From Carposina sasakii (lineage: Eukaryota > Arthropoda > Insecta > Lepidoptera > Carposinidae), in NCBI GenBank assembly GCA_014607495.2, contig CP053153.1, forward strand, positions 6,820,001 to 6,884,000: a stretch of 64,000 bases of DNA, written 5' to 3'. Positions 21,673 to 34,017 of the stretch are shown in pieces. Position numbers and translations under genes: made by a program. The notes under the pieces were generated by a model. It was not told the origin of the DNA, made no database searches, and saw only the letters and a list, made by a program, of their open reading frames with translations. Numbering within the stretch: position 1 is the stretch's first letter; each line of letters opens with the position of its first letter.

Positions 21673-21775
21673 ATGCACGCAAGCATGCAGCATGCAAGAA
21701 AGCATTCAGCATGCAAGCAAACATGCAGACTGCAGCAAACATGCAGCATGCAAGCAAACATACAGCATGCATGGT
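21673..21775 (+). repeat. Tandem GCATGCAAGCAAACA repeat
   Basis: About 100 bases of imperfect tandem units built from GCATGCA, AGCAAACATGCA and similar words (CAGCATGCAAGCAAACAT occurs more than once). It abuts the RTE fragment that follows. Confidence 0.8.
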
Positions 21776-21779
21776 TTCT

Positions 21780-22090
21780 GTCACGGCTCCGGCGCTGCGG
21801 GGCCCAGGCGGTCCCACGCGAGCTTATCGTCACAGATGAATGTTACATTCATCACCACCACACCTTCGGCATGCTGGCCGGCTGCGCCACCCGTGGGTAC
21901 CGTACGAGGCGATTAAGGGTTTCCAGAAGGTGGGCAGAAGCGCCTCCCGTACTGACAATATAGTCCGAAAATCACACTGCGGTCACCAACTCGCCTGCCC
22001 AGCGTGGTGACTATGGGCAAAACCCCCGTGTGGCGTGCCCTGAAGGAGGTCTACGTCCAGCAGTGGACTGCAATAGGCTGAAGAAGAAAA
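21780..22090 (+). mobile_element. RTE-type LINE 3' end, plus strand
   Basis: A GC-rich remnant that shares its closing block with the inverted copy at 32040-32290: GGCGATTAAGGGTTTCC, GGTCACCAACTCGCCTGCCC, GCGTGGTGACTATGGGC, and CAGCAGTGGACTGCAATAGG. Read as protein, the last part gives VWRALKEVYVQQWTAIG and a stop, the hallmark end of RTE reverse transcriptases. Upstream frames are broken. Confidence 0.75.
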
Positions 22091-22852
22091 TGCCTAGGCA
22101 GGTATCAACCAATATTTTTCAAATACAATATTCTCTCTGGTATTTAAATAATAAAAATAAATTCCACAGAATGTCCAAAGTGCTGAAATAATTATTGCAT
22201 TATTTACGGTAATTTAAGAATTTACGGTACTTTTTGCCTTACATTACATTAACTTCAATACGCTGTAATTTTTTTCCATTAATTATTTTTTGGATATTTT
22301 TAATGATATCCTTTGAACTTTCATACGCCCTCTTCAAATATTAACGGTCGAGAGTATAAATAAATCTGTCCGATGCTTGTGTGCTTAGGTTGTCGATATA
22401 CGACAAACATGTGGCGACGGAGATAGCACGGAAAGCTTCGAGTCACGCGCGACATGGACTGAGGTTTGTTTTATTGACAATTTCGCAGGATTTAGGTATG
22501 TGGGCTTAATGATTGTTTATATACCGCGGCAGCTCTTGAAAACGATATTAACCTACCTACCTATATTAGTTTATACGACTTTATATCTTATGGAGAAATT
22601 ATTGCGAATAAAATTCTATCACACGTGTCATGTACACGAATAAAAATGAATATTTATACCTACTTAGGTTCGAAATTATTTGATACCTATAATACTTAGG
22701 TAAATAAATAGTTGCTAATCTTGTAGCTTTCCCTACCTCTTGTAAACTAACGATCAATGCTTTAATTTCCAGAATTTTCTGTGAAGAAAGCGTCACAGAA
22801 TACAAAGGAATACTTGAACTCTTCTGTATTTATTTATAATAAAACAACTTAT

Positions 22853-22970
22853 AAAATTACAAAATTATTAATAAAGAAATGGAAAAAATTCTTCACCCAA
22901 GTGGGAATCGAACCCACGACTACTGCATACCGTGCCAGCAGCTCTAACCACTGAGCTACCGGGTCAATTA
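22853..22970 (-). mobile_element. tRNA-derived SINE (family 1), complete head
   Basis: On the minus strand 22970-22898 looks like a tRNA. It has an A box TAGCTCAGTGG (within 22947-22960), a B box GGTTCGATTCC (22904-22914), a D stem GCTC/GAGC, a T stem GTGGG/CCCAC and a largely pairing acceptor. The anticodon arm is degenerate. It continues into GGGTGAAGAATTTTTTCC and an AT-rich tail (22853-22893), as in two other copies (23176-23222 and 38855-38937). So it is a SINE, not a functional tRNA gene. Confidence 0.75.
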
Positions 22971-23175
22971 CTCGGATGACGAATTTTACCATCTCTTTTC
23001 TAAATTACATATTGGCAACGTTATTCTTCATCCCGATAGCTATACACTAGCCAAAGCTCGGCAAATAAAGCTGAATCCCTCAGCACAATGTTTAAAGATG
23101 AAACGATCAACCATATCCTAACGGATTATATCAATGGAGAAGTGTTTTTATAAATTTATCTTAGTCAATATTATA

Positions 23176-23222
23176 TGTATTATAAAATTATTAATAAAGA
23201 AATGGAAAAAATTCTTCACCCG
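23176..23222 (-). mobile_element. SINE family 1, tail fragment
   Basis: TAAAATTATTAATAAAGAAA followed by TGGAAAAAATTCTTCACCC is the same as the tail of the SINE at 22853-22898. The tRNA-like head is missing. Confidence 0.7.
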
Positions 23223-26200
23223 AATCAGATCCTATAAATAAATTCCCTGTCAACGACTTCAATAGTAGATACCTACCCTTGACGTAGGTACCGACTCGAG
23301 AATAAAATGTTTATTGCTGGGTAAAATTGTTTTAATTAATCCATTTTATATAAACGTTTAAAAGGGTTCAAAGAAAAGTGTAGGCACCCTTCGCACTGAC
23401 ATATGCCTCTCAACAACCGGAAAAGACATGATTACTTTTAAAAATGAATACATGCAATCCCTTTAGAAAATGTGGTAGCGATTGAATACTAACCTTAAAG
23501 AATTTTTGTGATCTGTGGGCTTTGGTAAAGTCTTACAAAAATTTTCTGCATGAGATTGATCAGTTCATTATTCGTGATATTTAACGCTCAAATGGCTGTT
23601 TACAAAATCGTATACAGTTAGACTTTGTGTCACAACTACAACTGTTTCCTGTTTAGGTATCAAAAAATTCAGATTTATAACCCACAATTTGGAGTTTTAG
23701 ATGTCTTATTGAAAGGTCACATAAGGTATAAGATTTGTTACGTGAAATGTTTTTACTATGGCGACACTTACCTACGGCGACAGTGTCATAGCTGAGAAGA
23801 ATTTTCCTCCGCGATAAAAACGGATGTTACTGCAGACAATTCATTTTCTGTGAGGTTCAAAAGACTTGATGACCTGAACTTTACAAGATGTCAAAGGATC
23901 GGCTTCGAGTTTTCTTTTCAGCTAGAAGTTAGGCAAATCTCTAATAATATGACATTTCTTTCAAACAATCTCCTCAAGTTTTTTCACAGATGGTAATGAT
24001 TTACAACAATAACTGACAAAAATGCCACAGCTTAAGCAAATTCCGTACCTAGGTATATTCATATATTCGTGAAAAACAGCCAAAGTGGAAAGAAAATATT
24101 TTCGCACGTAAGCACTCAATTTTTAATTGACTCTTGAACAATAGATTTCCAATACTGGGCTCAAATGGCTTCCATTGATGCTTGTGTGACACAGGAAGAG
24201 GCTCTCGTGCTATATTTATAGCAGGTTGGCCGCGTGGTGCCGGCAGAGTAGAATTCGTAGTACATAGTATGAAATTTTTCATGAATGCGTTGTTTAGGGT
24301 TTGAAAGGATCAACACCCACATACATATATATATTAAAATACCTAGGCATGTTAGTAATAGCGTGGGATACACGTGTAGGCGACTAGCATCCGCAGACTA
24401 CTAAAATACCATAGTTGAGAGAAAGCAGATACTAAAGTGGCGTTATGTTTGTGAAAATATTATAAAATATGGAATATTACATCCTAAGAGCTGTGCTTTC
24501 AAAGAATGTATTATAATAGTATTATTTACTTAACTTTCTTTATATTTTTGTAACTAGGTACTTAAAAATGTTTTTTTAAATCACGAACAGATACGTAGAT
24601 TTCCTTTTATACCTATTTATACTCCTTTGATAAAAATAAGGTTCAATGTGTTATACCAACACCGTTCCTATATTTCGAATGTAGGTAGGTACATATTATA
24701 TGAATTTGTCTTATGTTTTTAATGTTTCACCCTTGACATTTTGATAGTATACTCTTATTTTTTGCTCAGTTTCTCGTAACAAAGACGTTTCCTTTTTGGG
24801 TTCGTATTTCCCCATAGACATAGTCGGCGGAGAAATATACCAAACAATATATAACGATATTGTTATACATATTGTATCGAATAACAACATCGATACACGT
24901 CGTGAATAACAAACGAGAAGCGATTTGAAATCGATCTTTCGACGATGTTAGCATGTTGAAAAACCTTGAATGGTAGATTCTCACGATAAAGCTCACCTTT
25001 GACAGTCAGTGTCATGCATCGAAGTAGAGATAGCACATATAATTATTCTACTCCTATTCTAGAACGATTGGAACTCTGAATTCAATTTATAAACTTTTAA
25101 TGAAATTACATAGTCGATATTTTGCAGCAACCAACACTTTTTGACTAAGTAGTTTTACTGCACTAGCGGAACAGTTTCAAACTTTTCCAAGATACTTTAA
25201 CTTTTTCTGTGTTCAACATTTACTTTGGCGTTCTTTAAGGAAACTGCTCGATAGCTTAAGCAACTTATATAAAAAGCTCAAACTGTTGGATACAGACATT
25301 CTTATTCTTATTCTTTATTGAACACATACAATTACATACAGACAGAAATTATGAAAGAAAATGTACAAAGACATCGTGGCAGACATGTCTGAAATCTTGT
25401 CTCAGATAACAATAATAAGCCGGTCAGTGATCTATCTACTGTACACAGAAAATAGTCTTAGTGATATCTAGAGTAGAAATATTGGCCCCATGATACCGAC
25501 CCAATTCAAGAAAAAAGTTTGAGACGAAAGTGCAAATCAAAATTTTTTTGCAATTCAAAGTAAATGAATGTATTGGTTAGACATAGTACTTACCTACTGC
25601 TACTTACATACATATAATAATCTACACACATAAAGCTTTAAAGAGATTTACTTTTACACGAATTTACTAAGACTGCTAGTACCTATCTTTACATGTAGGT
25701 AGCACGAGTATTAAAGAGCATTTAAATAGCATTCCATATCAACTTGGGCTGTTTCACCCCTCGAGGTTTTCGTTACGATGCCCTACATCCTGTCATATTT
25801 ACTCGCACATAATATATTTCCGGAGAAACTTCAAGTAAAAGCTTTTATATAGGGGTCTTCAAATAAATTAGAGCCCATCGTAAATCAAGAGAAACAAAAC
25901 TTTGTTGTTTTTAACCTAATTTTACAATTTGGTTTCTCAAACATCTATAGGTATACTTACAGAACTTCAGGATCATAAAGAAGGTCCGATAAGCACGTTT
26001 AGTCTAATGATTTTTAGTTATAAAATAAAAGCTTTATTTATCATAACAGGCCATTAAATTTACCCCAAGGGGGTAGTGCTAATGGTCTATATCTCAAAAA
26101 GATACGCTAACGATGGGTATTGAAAATATCAAATTTACAAATCTCTGCGGAACATAAAACACAGTTCGAATGATTGGATCACCTGCTTTTATAAAAATAG

Positions 26201-27504
26201 ATACTCGTACCACAGTGTTATATGTTTGTAAACAGATGTTTTGGGGAGTTGCGAGTGTGTGCATAAAGTAATATGAGTTTCTACTTTTTTCTCAGTTTTC
26301 CCCTGAGCAAACTAGTAAACATATTTTGAAATATAATTTAGACGAATTTCTGATTTTAAAATGGAATCCATTAAATGGAACAAAACTTCTGCGGATTTCT
26401 AGTTGAAAATAAAGACTTTGATCAAAGGGCACAAACTGGCTCGAAGGTTAAATTACTTTCATCAAGGGCAGGTAGTAGAGCTCGTATTAATCCCAAACGG
26501 AGTGTACCAGACGGGCAAAATACTCCCCTTATTAAGCTCAATTAAATGCTTTTATTGCTAATAACGTCTTGAGTAGTTATTTAAAATATTTTAAAGTAGG
26601 CATATCATTTGCTACGGTAATTGATACACCTCTTTCGCTTCATCTACTTTCATGATATGTTTCATGTACGCTCGTCCATTTAGGGTAGTCATCTAGGGCA
26701 GTGAATGTTACTCCGGCTCGAAAAACCATAATAATATTATGTTTTATGCATTTCTACTATCAGTAGAAATAATTTTATACAAATCCTTGACAAATCGAGA
26801 TAACGCTGATAATTTGAATGTAAAAAACTAAATGGTAATTAGAACTAGCGCACTCTGCTCGAACATATTATTAATCCTTGTAAATTTTGGTAATATTCCC
26901 CCACTGCAGCTTATTTTACAGCGATAAACTGTACTTACATAGCTATAATAAATATTTATTCTGTATTATACGCTAACTCTTATGAAAATAATAATTTGGG
27001 AATAATAAATACTCGCAGTGACCTCCAGACAGCAATATTCAGTGATCAAATAAAATTTTCTTTCTTGACCGCCGCCGCCATCTTTAAATATGATCTAAAT
27101 TTCAAACCTAAAAAGATTAGTTCAAGCATCTCAATAACTCAATACCTAGGGAACTCTACTTACTCTACAACCATTTAAAAAATATGGTGGACTAACGCCA
27201 TCCCACTCTTTGTCCGAGTAAACTTTAGAATTTACGTTATTTTCCGTTCCGGTGGGAATTTCGATAAATCCTTTCTAATCGATTACCTAGGCTACGTCAT
27301 ACAAAAACACACCAAATAAAACATTGTTTATCTACTAGTACTACTCGTACTGTACAACGTTAATAAAATAGATAACGTCAAACGAATTCTTCTAACTTCT
27401 ATGCTGCTCTGGGAGTGATAAAAAAGTATAATACTACAGCTGCTTCTCTTTCCGGGCATACTGTACAAGTCAGTAGAGGGATAAGAGGGTCTTGGTGTTT
27501 TGTA
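23223..27504 (+). other. Long intronic stretch
   Basis: No exon recognised. A short RTE-like scrap lies at about 24228-24265 (CGTGGTGCCGGCAGAGTAGA, also seen inverted near 32270). A possible minus-strand LINE tail lies at 25297-25440 (TTCTTATTCTTATTCTTTAT). The rest is AT-rich. Confidence 0.5.
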
Positions 27505-27661
27505 GGCGATGGGCTGACCACCTATCACTACTAACCGAACTTGTACGTTTCAACTATACCCTCGAAATTGGTCAGAAGTGGCACCATGTGGTTTTATCTG
27601 CCCTTGGTGCTCTGCCTACTCAGTAAGGGATAAAGGCGTGATTATATGTATGTATGTATGT
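27505..27661 (+). mobile_element. LINE-like 3' end with (TATG)n tail
   Basis: Nearly the same as 12190-12325. The block GGGCTGACCACC...GGTCAGAAGTGGCACCATGT to GTGATTATATGTATGTATGT ends in a TATG microsatellite (27643-27661). The final CTGCCTAC..GGATAAAGGCGTGATTAT resembles the coding end of the LINE at 46 kb, so it is a truncated insertion of a related element. Confidence 0.65.
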
Positions 27662-29589
27662 AATTCTCCTCACTTTATTAATGTCCTAGATAAAAAATTA
27701 CATGGGTACAGGATTTATTAAGTGTTTTATTTTTTAAACAGCCTGGGAGTTTTAGTTCAGACAATCGTCTTTATTTATATACATGAGTGCCAACTTAGGG
27801 TCTACTCGTCTAACCAATAACCAATCTATGATCCGTTCACAGAGATCTCGATCTCTTTTATTGAAAATTATACGTTACGAGCTGGTACAACATCTGTACT
27901 TATTTTCATAGAAATGATTAATGTAGTCGAAGCGTTCGTAGAATTGCAAAACTCGTAGTAAAGCCACAAACAAACCCTTGAGGAAAACATTTCCAGACCA
28001 ATAATTCCCGACTCGTACAGTTTCATTGGATTTACGAAATTCTGAATGTATTTTAAGAGACGTGACAGTGAGTTTGAATCAATAAATGGATCTTATTTTC
28101 ATGGTGTTTATAACAAGAATTCATTTACTTTGTTGGCTTATTACGCAGGTGTTCAGAAACAATCATTAAGAGGATTACACATTATAACAAAACATTTAAA
28201 CAGTAACATGACTAACATGATGTCAGGAACAACTAAAATAATGATATAATAATATATTGCAAAGTATCAAAAGTATTTAAAGCAAACATAAACCACATTC
28301 TTGGGTAAACAAAGGAAAACTTTTCCTAGCAAAATAGGTACTAACTTAGAAGACGAGGTCAAAAGATTTCTAGTGTTTTGTTAACACTACAGCTATCGAT
28401 TAGATTTTGTTATACTCGTAGCCAACACTAAGTTTATATAGCTAACATAGTATGCTCAGAATATCCTGATATTGGATCAGGGTGGATTCACATAACAATA
28501 TTTAATACATATGTACCTATATCTACACTGTATATCTATATATACACGGTATATCTACACTGCCATATTGTAATATTTTCTTTGATCACTGGAGAGTTAA
28601 CGTATTTACATTTACATACCTATGTCTATTTGTATAGTATATGGTGTCCTGTGATTTGTATATTCCACATAGAAATCTACTTTAAGACAATAATTAAGTA
28701 GTTAATAAATGCTGCCTACGTAGGTAAATGTTTTAAACCCAGTCATTGAACCTAGAGCTCTTACCCTATTTGTCGATCAACATAAAAACTTGATCGAACC
28801 GGTCCTAGGTTTATGTGGTGATCGCGGATAGATAGAAACATATTTTGTTGCAATGTGGTTAGTGATAATTGGTTTTAATATTCTGGCAAGCTACGATAAC
28901 AGAAATCCAAGATCTTTGTACTAGCAACAAGGATCTTCTATAAACACACTAGTAGATAATGCTATTTGATCTTAATAAAAAATTTACCATAATCAAAATC
29001 CTTTTGCATTCTTTACCTACAAGATAAACCCAATACGTGGAATATTTACAAAGGTAGGTATTCTATGAAAATATAAACGAACTAAATGTAACGTAAAAGG
29101 GTAGAGTACAGGGAGAACATAAAGAACTAATATCAGATAAAAGAATACAAACAGCAGGTCAAGCTTAAATTTAAGTCTAATACAGCGGACATCTCTTCGA
29201 TTTCTTTTCATTTACCTTATTAGATTACTTTTACGAGTATATAGCTATCAGAAAGCCATCCAATTCCTTCTTTGAAATGTCGAGGATTTATGATGACGAT
29301 ATAAAATTTAAAGTAAACTCAGCATCCATTGGATGCGATGAGAAGACACATTATTTTTACATACTAAATACTTACTTTTTGTATAACGTTCTGCTCTATC
29401 ACTCGCCATCGTTGTCTACTGTATTTAAAGTACAAAATATAATATAATTGTTAATTACTCAAAATTGTTTAGTTTAGATACTTCAAATACTAAACATGGG
29501 TGTAGCACCTCCTTCGTGATCCCGAAGTTCTGGCTATCCCATTTCAGGAGCATAACTGGTTAAGTATAGGTAGTTCAGATATTGGGTAT
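27662..29589 (+). other. Intronic sequence, no feature
   Basis: AT-rich. A 67-codon frame at 28046-28249 has no supporting context. Confidence 0.5.
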
Positions 29590-29596
29590 CTATGGA

Positions 29597-29875
29597 CATA
29601 GAGGAATAAGATGTACGAGTAGACATAGAGTGCTAATGTCATACTAACAGTTTCGATGCAATATTATACTTTTCTACGCATAACAATTCCAGTCCTTGAC
29701 ACTTAGATTGCATTACTATACGTTACAATACCGTAGTAATGTAGTACATTACTATACATTACACTAATAGAATCTAAGTGTCAAAGACTGGAATTGTGAG
29801 GCACCGAAGTGTAATGGTGCATCGAAACTGTTAGTATGACATTAGCACTCTATGTCTACATCTTATTCCTCTATG
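29597..29875. mobile_element. Palindromic foldback MITE with 7-bp target duplication
   Basis: The 279-bp element is almost one long inverted repeat. The left arm starts CATAGAGGAATAAGATGT and the right arm ends ACATCTTATTCCTCTATG. CTATGGA flanks it on both sides (29590-29596 and 29876-29882). Symmetry continues inward with GTCATACTAACAGTTTCGAT against ATCGAAACTGTTAGTATGAC and CTTGACACTTAGATT against AATCTAAGTGTCAAAG. The left arm has six extra bases (ACGAGT) absent from the right arm. There is no coding capacity. The parent transposase family is not clear; a 7 to 8-bp duplication with a CA start would fit hAT. Confidence 0.9.
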
Positions 29876-29882
29876 CTATGGA

Positions 29883-31070
29883 CCATCTTTGTTTATTTTT
29901 GAACGACAAAAAAAGTTGAGTAATATGTTTTGAATATACTTTTACAATACTTAACGAGCTTTTAATTTAGATGAAATCCGTCTTACTAGCTGCCATTGAA
30001 AACTATGTAAGGCATTGAAGTAAATTATATGTTTGCCTAGTTACGTCTATATCAAGGCAACAGAGGAAGTATATCATTTCCCCTTTCCGTCAGTGTCGAT
30101 CTATAAAACCAATTATTTTCTATTTCTGTCTTGTCTACCTTCAGATTTGTAGTGGCAGTTCACAATATTGTCGTGGATATGAACTATGGTTGTTTCCTGT
30201 CAATATCATCTAGTGTCAAATATATCGAGCCCAAAATTATTACTAATTTTTACATTTATTTAAAATCTATATCCACTGTGTTGTACCAGAAGTGGAAAGT
30301 CAGAAATCTATCCTAGCTACGTACACTTCACTGGTGAAAACTCAAAAGATTCTAGATTAATAGGTATTTGCTACTATTCTTCTTAATGTTGGCGTCTGCC
30401 AATTTAGTTTGGTATGTCTGTACCTATCTTGTAATGAATAAATATACCTTTTCAATTGTTGTCTATAAAGGTGAAGGTTATTGCATGCCCTTAAATGTTT
30501 ATCTAGCATATTGCATCAATAAATTACATACGAGCCATCTACTTAAATGTACAAAGAACATACGTATAATGTACAGTATTATGTTCGTGGTATCACGTTA
30601 GTAAATAACTACCTGAGGCAGTTAATAACTATGCGACCAGATCAAACCGAACCTAAGCAGAAAATGAAGTTTTGCAAACCATTTTCTTTTTAATTAGAAT
30701 GTAAGTTTTATACAGAATTAAAAATCAAAATAATCTCATTATTGCGTGAAAGTAAAAGATACTCACAATATCAAAACAAATAATACTATAAAGAGTCATT
30801 AGTAAAATAATAGGATATGGGAAACTACAATCTATTTTCGGTACCTGCTTAAGAACATTCTAAAAATACGTTGTTGTCAAAGTTCCAGCTTAAAATATCG
30901 CGCACGTCTATCGTAAACTTAAACTAATCTTACATCGTAAACTCTCAATTCCTTACGTCAATGTTAAGTCAATAAGTAGGCTAATTGTATGATGATTCCA
31001 TGACTAATTTACGACCACACATGAAGTAAAAATAATAGAGCTGCCTTATATAATTCCTAGACTTTTCGTT
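29883..31070 (+). other. Intronic sequence, no feature
   Basis: No exon or repeat recognised. Confidence 0.5.
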
Positions 31071-31071
31071 C

Positions 31072-31362
31072 ATCATCATCATTATTTACAGCCCTGAGAA
31101 ATCCACTGTTGGACATAGGCCTCCTCCAACAACCTCCACTCCGACCGGTCGGAAGCAGCCTGCATTCAACCGACGCCCGCGACCCTGGCCAGGTCGTTCG
31201 TCCACCTCGCGGGTGGCCTTCCCACACTGCGTTTGCCGATACGTGGTATCCACTCTAGAACTTTCCGACTCCATCGGCCATCAGTTCTTCGAGCTATATG
31301 CCCTGCCCATAGTTAGAGACCACGTGTCGGCACCGTAGGTCATCAAGTCGTCACAGACTTTT
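31072..31362 (-). mobile_element. RTE-type LINE C-terminal fragment, minus strand
   Basis: Read on the minus strand it gives RTDGRWSRKVLEWIPRIGKR, SVGRPPARW and EAYVQQWISQGCK, then a stop, the conserved end of RTE-clade reverse transcriptases. It is followed by a GATG-type tail (31070-31080). Upstream, LMTYGADTWSLTMGRA is joined with a deletion. It pairs with the inverted copy at 33791-34017. Confidence 0.85.
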
Positions 31363-32035
31363 CGTTATTGTACACAATATACACAGGAAATACAGAGAAA
31401 TTAAAAAAAAATTAAACGAGTCACTTAGGCCTATGAACACCTATACCTTATTGCCTTAATTTCGCTAAACTTCTCGACTTCTTGATAAGCTTCGCCTACG
31501 CAACTTAGGTATTAAGAGTACATAACAACAAGGATAATACTCGTATACTTATATCTCACTATAACTACTACGTACGTCCGTACATCGCGGTTTCGTATCT
31601 CTTCGTCATTCATTTATGATTCTCCTAAGTTTGATTGCGGAAATTATGTAATGACTACAACTTTCTTCATCATCTACATTAAATCAGTCGTAACTGGAAC
31701 AGATACCGCACAACTCTAGTTGGTATTGTGTTTTTGATAATGGGTGTAGATTCATTTAAATGCATGTAAGTCAGTTATTTTTTCTCAATGGAACTATAAT
31801 ATACCTACCTAACACTTTAAGATATAAAATATGGGTTTTAGAGGTACCTAACTAGGAAACCACTGTACTATTTTACTATCTCATTCACTTATTTTAAGTT
31901 TAAAAAAAATTACTATATAATAAATATAGTATATAATAAAACTATATAAATCATCTTTGTGGACCTGCTTATAAGGAGTTTGCTCGTGACTGAATGTATG
32001 CTCATGTATGTAGGTACATTATTATTCACCGTCAT

Positions 32036-32295
32036 CATCATCATCATCAGCCTATTGCAGTCCACTGCTGAACGTAGGCCTCCCCCAGGGCACGCCACAA
32101 GACTGCCATGAAGGGGAATTTGCCCATAGTCACCACGCTGGGCAGGCGGGTTGGTGACCGCAGGTTGTATTTTGGACTATGTTGTCAACACGGGAGGCGC
32201 TGCTGCCCACCTCCCGGAAACCCTTAATCGCTACGTACGATACCCACGGGCAGACGTGGGGTGGTACGAATTCTCTCTGCCGGCACCATGCGGAC
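32036..32295 (-). mobile_element. RTE-type LINE 3' end, minus strand
   Basis: Starts with a (CAT)n run (32033-32048), the complement of the GATGATG tail. GCCTATTGCAGTCCACTGCT and GGCCTCCCCCAGGGCACGCC follow. It shares its closing block with the plus-strand copy at 21780-22090. It carries only the last reverse-transcriptase codons and the 3' end. Confidence 0.8.
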
Positions 32296-33184
32296 ATTAT
32301 TATTAAATGAGTCCAAATGATCGCGAATCGAACTAAACAAAATAACATGCCTTTTCTAAAATATTGTTTGCAGTACTAATCTTCTTTCAAACCTAAACTT
32401 AAGCTCGGTAATAACATAAAAAATAAATAAGGTCAAACTAAGATACTTATGCCAAAAGGCTATTATAATCTAATCTCTTATTTATCCTCATACTTCAAAT
32501 TCTGTATTTCTATTAGTTTGTTAGATCTCCCCAGGATTTTCTTTGCTTTATTTGCATTTTCCTGACCGGCTCCTGTTGATCCTGGCTTACAGGAGTTACA
32601 GTGGCGGGAATGAGTGGTAGGCCAACCCCGGTGTAGTCTATAGACAACTATGATAATTATTATGTATGTAGGTAGCTGCCTAAAAAGTGACCTTTAACAA
32701 CAAACCATAATTGAATACTCTATATTTGTCCTTGTCCTCACATCTTTACAATAAGGCGAATAGAGATTTGTTCATTTTTTCAATTTGTAAAAGATCATGT
32801 AAAGAATTAACCAAAAGTTGGCTTATGGGGATGAACTACCTGGAAACGGATGTATTATTGGATATTCTAGCGTAAGCAATGTTTTAGTTTTGCTCTGGAG
32901 TGGGATGGAGCTATTGTTTGCGCTAGAATACCCACTTTCCACTTTTCTCTTATTCCTACTGTTATTTATATTATACACTGAAATTGTATCTATTTATTCT
33001 CATAGCTTTTCCTATAATTTCATGTTTTATTTATTCTCTGAGCTTTTCCTAGGATCTCGGATCTCAATTGTACTTATTTTCTAGTTCTTTCTATTATTTT
33101 AAATTATAAGTAAGGTTTGATAGCAAATCCTAAATCTGTAGACCTCTCATTAAAATAATTTTTAATGTCTATAAGTGGGAACAA

Positions 33185-33760
33185 TAATGCTACTTGATAA
33201 ATAAAATTTATTATTATTATTATTGGTATCTCTTTGGTGAAATTCTCGGGACTACAGAGTCCCGGTCCTTTGAGAGGCGTGAATCGGGCCGCAGCCAAGA
33301 TGTAGAGGCCCTTTTATGTCCCTTGATGTAGAGACCATCACCGAGTGCACAATATGATACACCCAGCGACGGTCCCCTGCCATGTGAAAGACTATGGGGC
33401 TGATGTTGGATGGCGGTGACTCGCCGACTCATTTCTTGGGCCCCCTGTAACGGCCACACACACGAAGCGACAAAGCAACATTTGGTGAGCGGCTAGGGTG
33501 GAGGGGTGCCTCTGGACTTTAAACCAAGGCCAAGTCGCCACTTACGGACGGGCACGTCCACCCTCGAGCTGTCATAGCTCTCGCGACTCCACTCTGCCCG
33601 GCCGGCGAAGGCAAGGCAGAGGTGGGGGAACTGTTCCTCGTCAGACCTCACTCCGGCGCCGGAGATAAGAAACAGGGCCTTTCCCCGGGAGCACTTCAGG
33701 TCCGTGGGAACGCTACCTTCCAACAGCTCGCCACAAGCTGCCTTGCGTATTATTATATTA
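33185..33760 (-). mobile_element. GC-rich probable LINE 3' end with (TAA)n tail
   Basis: On the minus strand a GC-rich block (33760 to 33240) contains an open frame read as DLKCSRGKALFLISGAGV and EEQFPHLCLAFAGRAEWSRE. A non-coding part and a (TAA)n/ATTTTATTTATC tail (33185-33225) follow. The 3' simple repeat suggests a non-LTR element. I cannot name the family, and a decayed host exon is not excluded. Confidence 0.45.
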
Positions 33761-33790
33761 TTGTAATTCTGATATTAAATAAAACATTAT

Positions 33791-34017
33791 AGCTCGAAGA
33801 ACTGATGGCCGATGGAGTCGGAAAGTTCTAGAGTGGATACCACGTATCGGCAAACGCAGCCTGGGAAGGCCACCCGCGAGGTTGACGAACGACCTGGCCA
33901 GGGTCGCGGGTGTCGGTTGAATGCAGGCTGCTTCCGACCGGTCGGAGTGGAGGTTGTTGGGGGAGGCATATGTCCAACGGTGGACTTCTCAGGGCTGTAA
34001 ATGATGATGATGATTAT
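33791..34017 (+). mobile_element. RTE-type LINE C-terminal fragment, plus strand
   Basis: Inverted partner of 31072-31362, with high identity over about 220 bases. It shares GAACTGATGGCCGATGGAGT, CCTGGCCAGGGTCGCGGGTG, and CTTCCGACCGGTCGGAGTGG, and ends in GGGCTGTAAATGATGATGAT. A TGA interrupts the frame (GVG-stop-MQAAS). A dead 5'-truncated insertion. Confidence 0.85.

Noticed and set aside
22898..22970. A minus-strand tRNA gene
   Set aside because: The A and B boxes are good, but the anticodon arm does not form a standard 5-bp stem and 7-base loop. The 3' flank is a SINE tail shared with 23176-23222 and 38855-38937.
28046..28249. 67-codon plus-strand frame
   Set aside because: Length is expected by chance in this much sequence and the peptide has no distinguishing feature.
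33812..34000. 62-codon frame with MESESSRVDTTYR, also seen inverted at 31086-31274
   Set aside because: Both are the wrong frame of the RTE C-terminal fragment; the true frame reads RTDGRWSRKVLEW.
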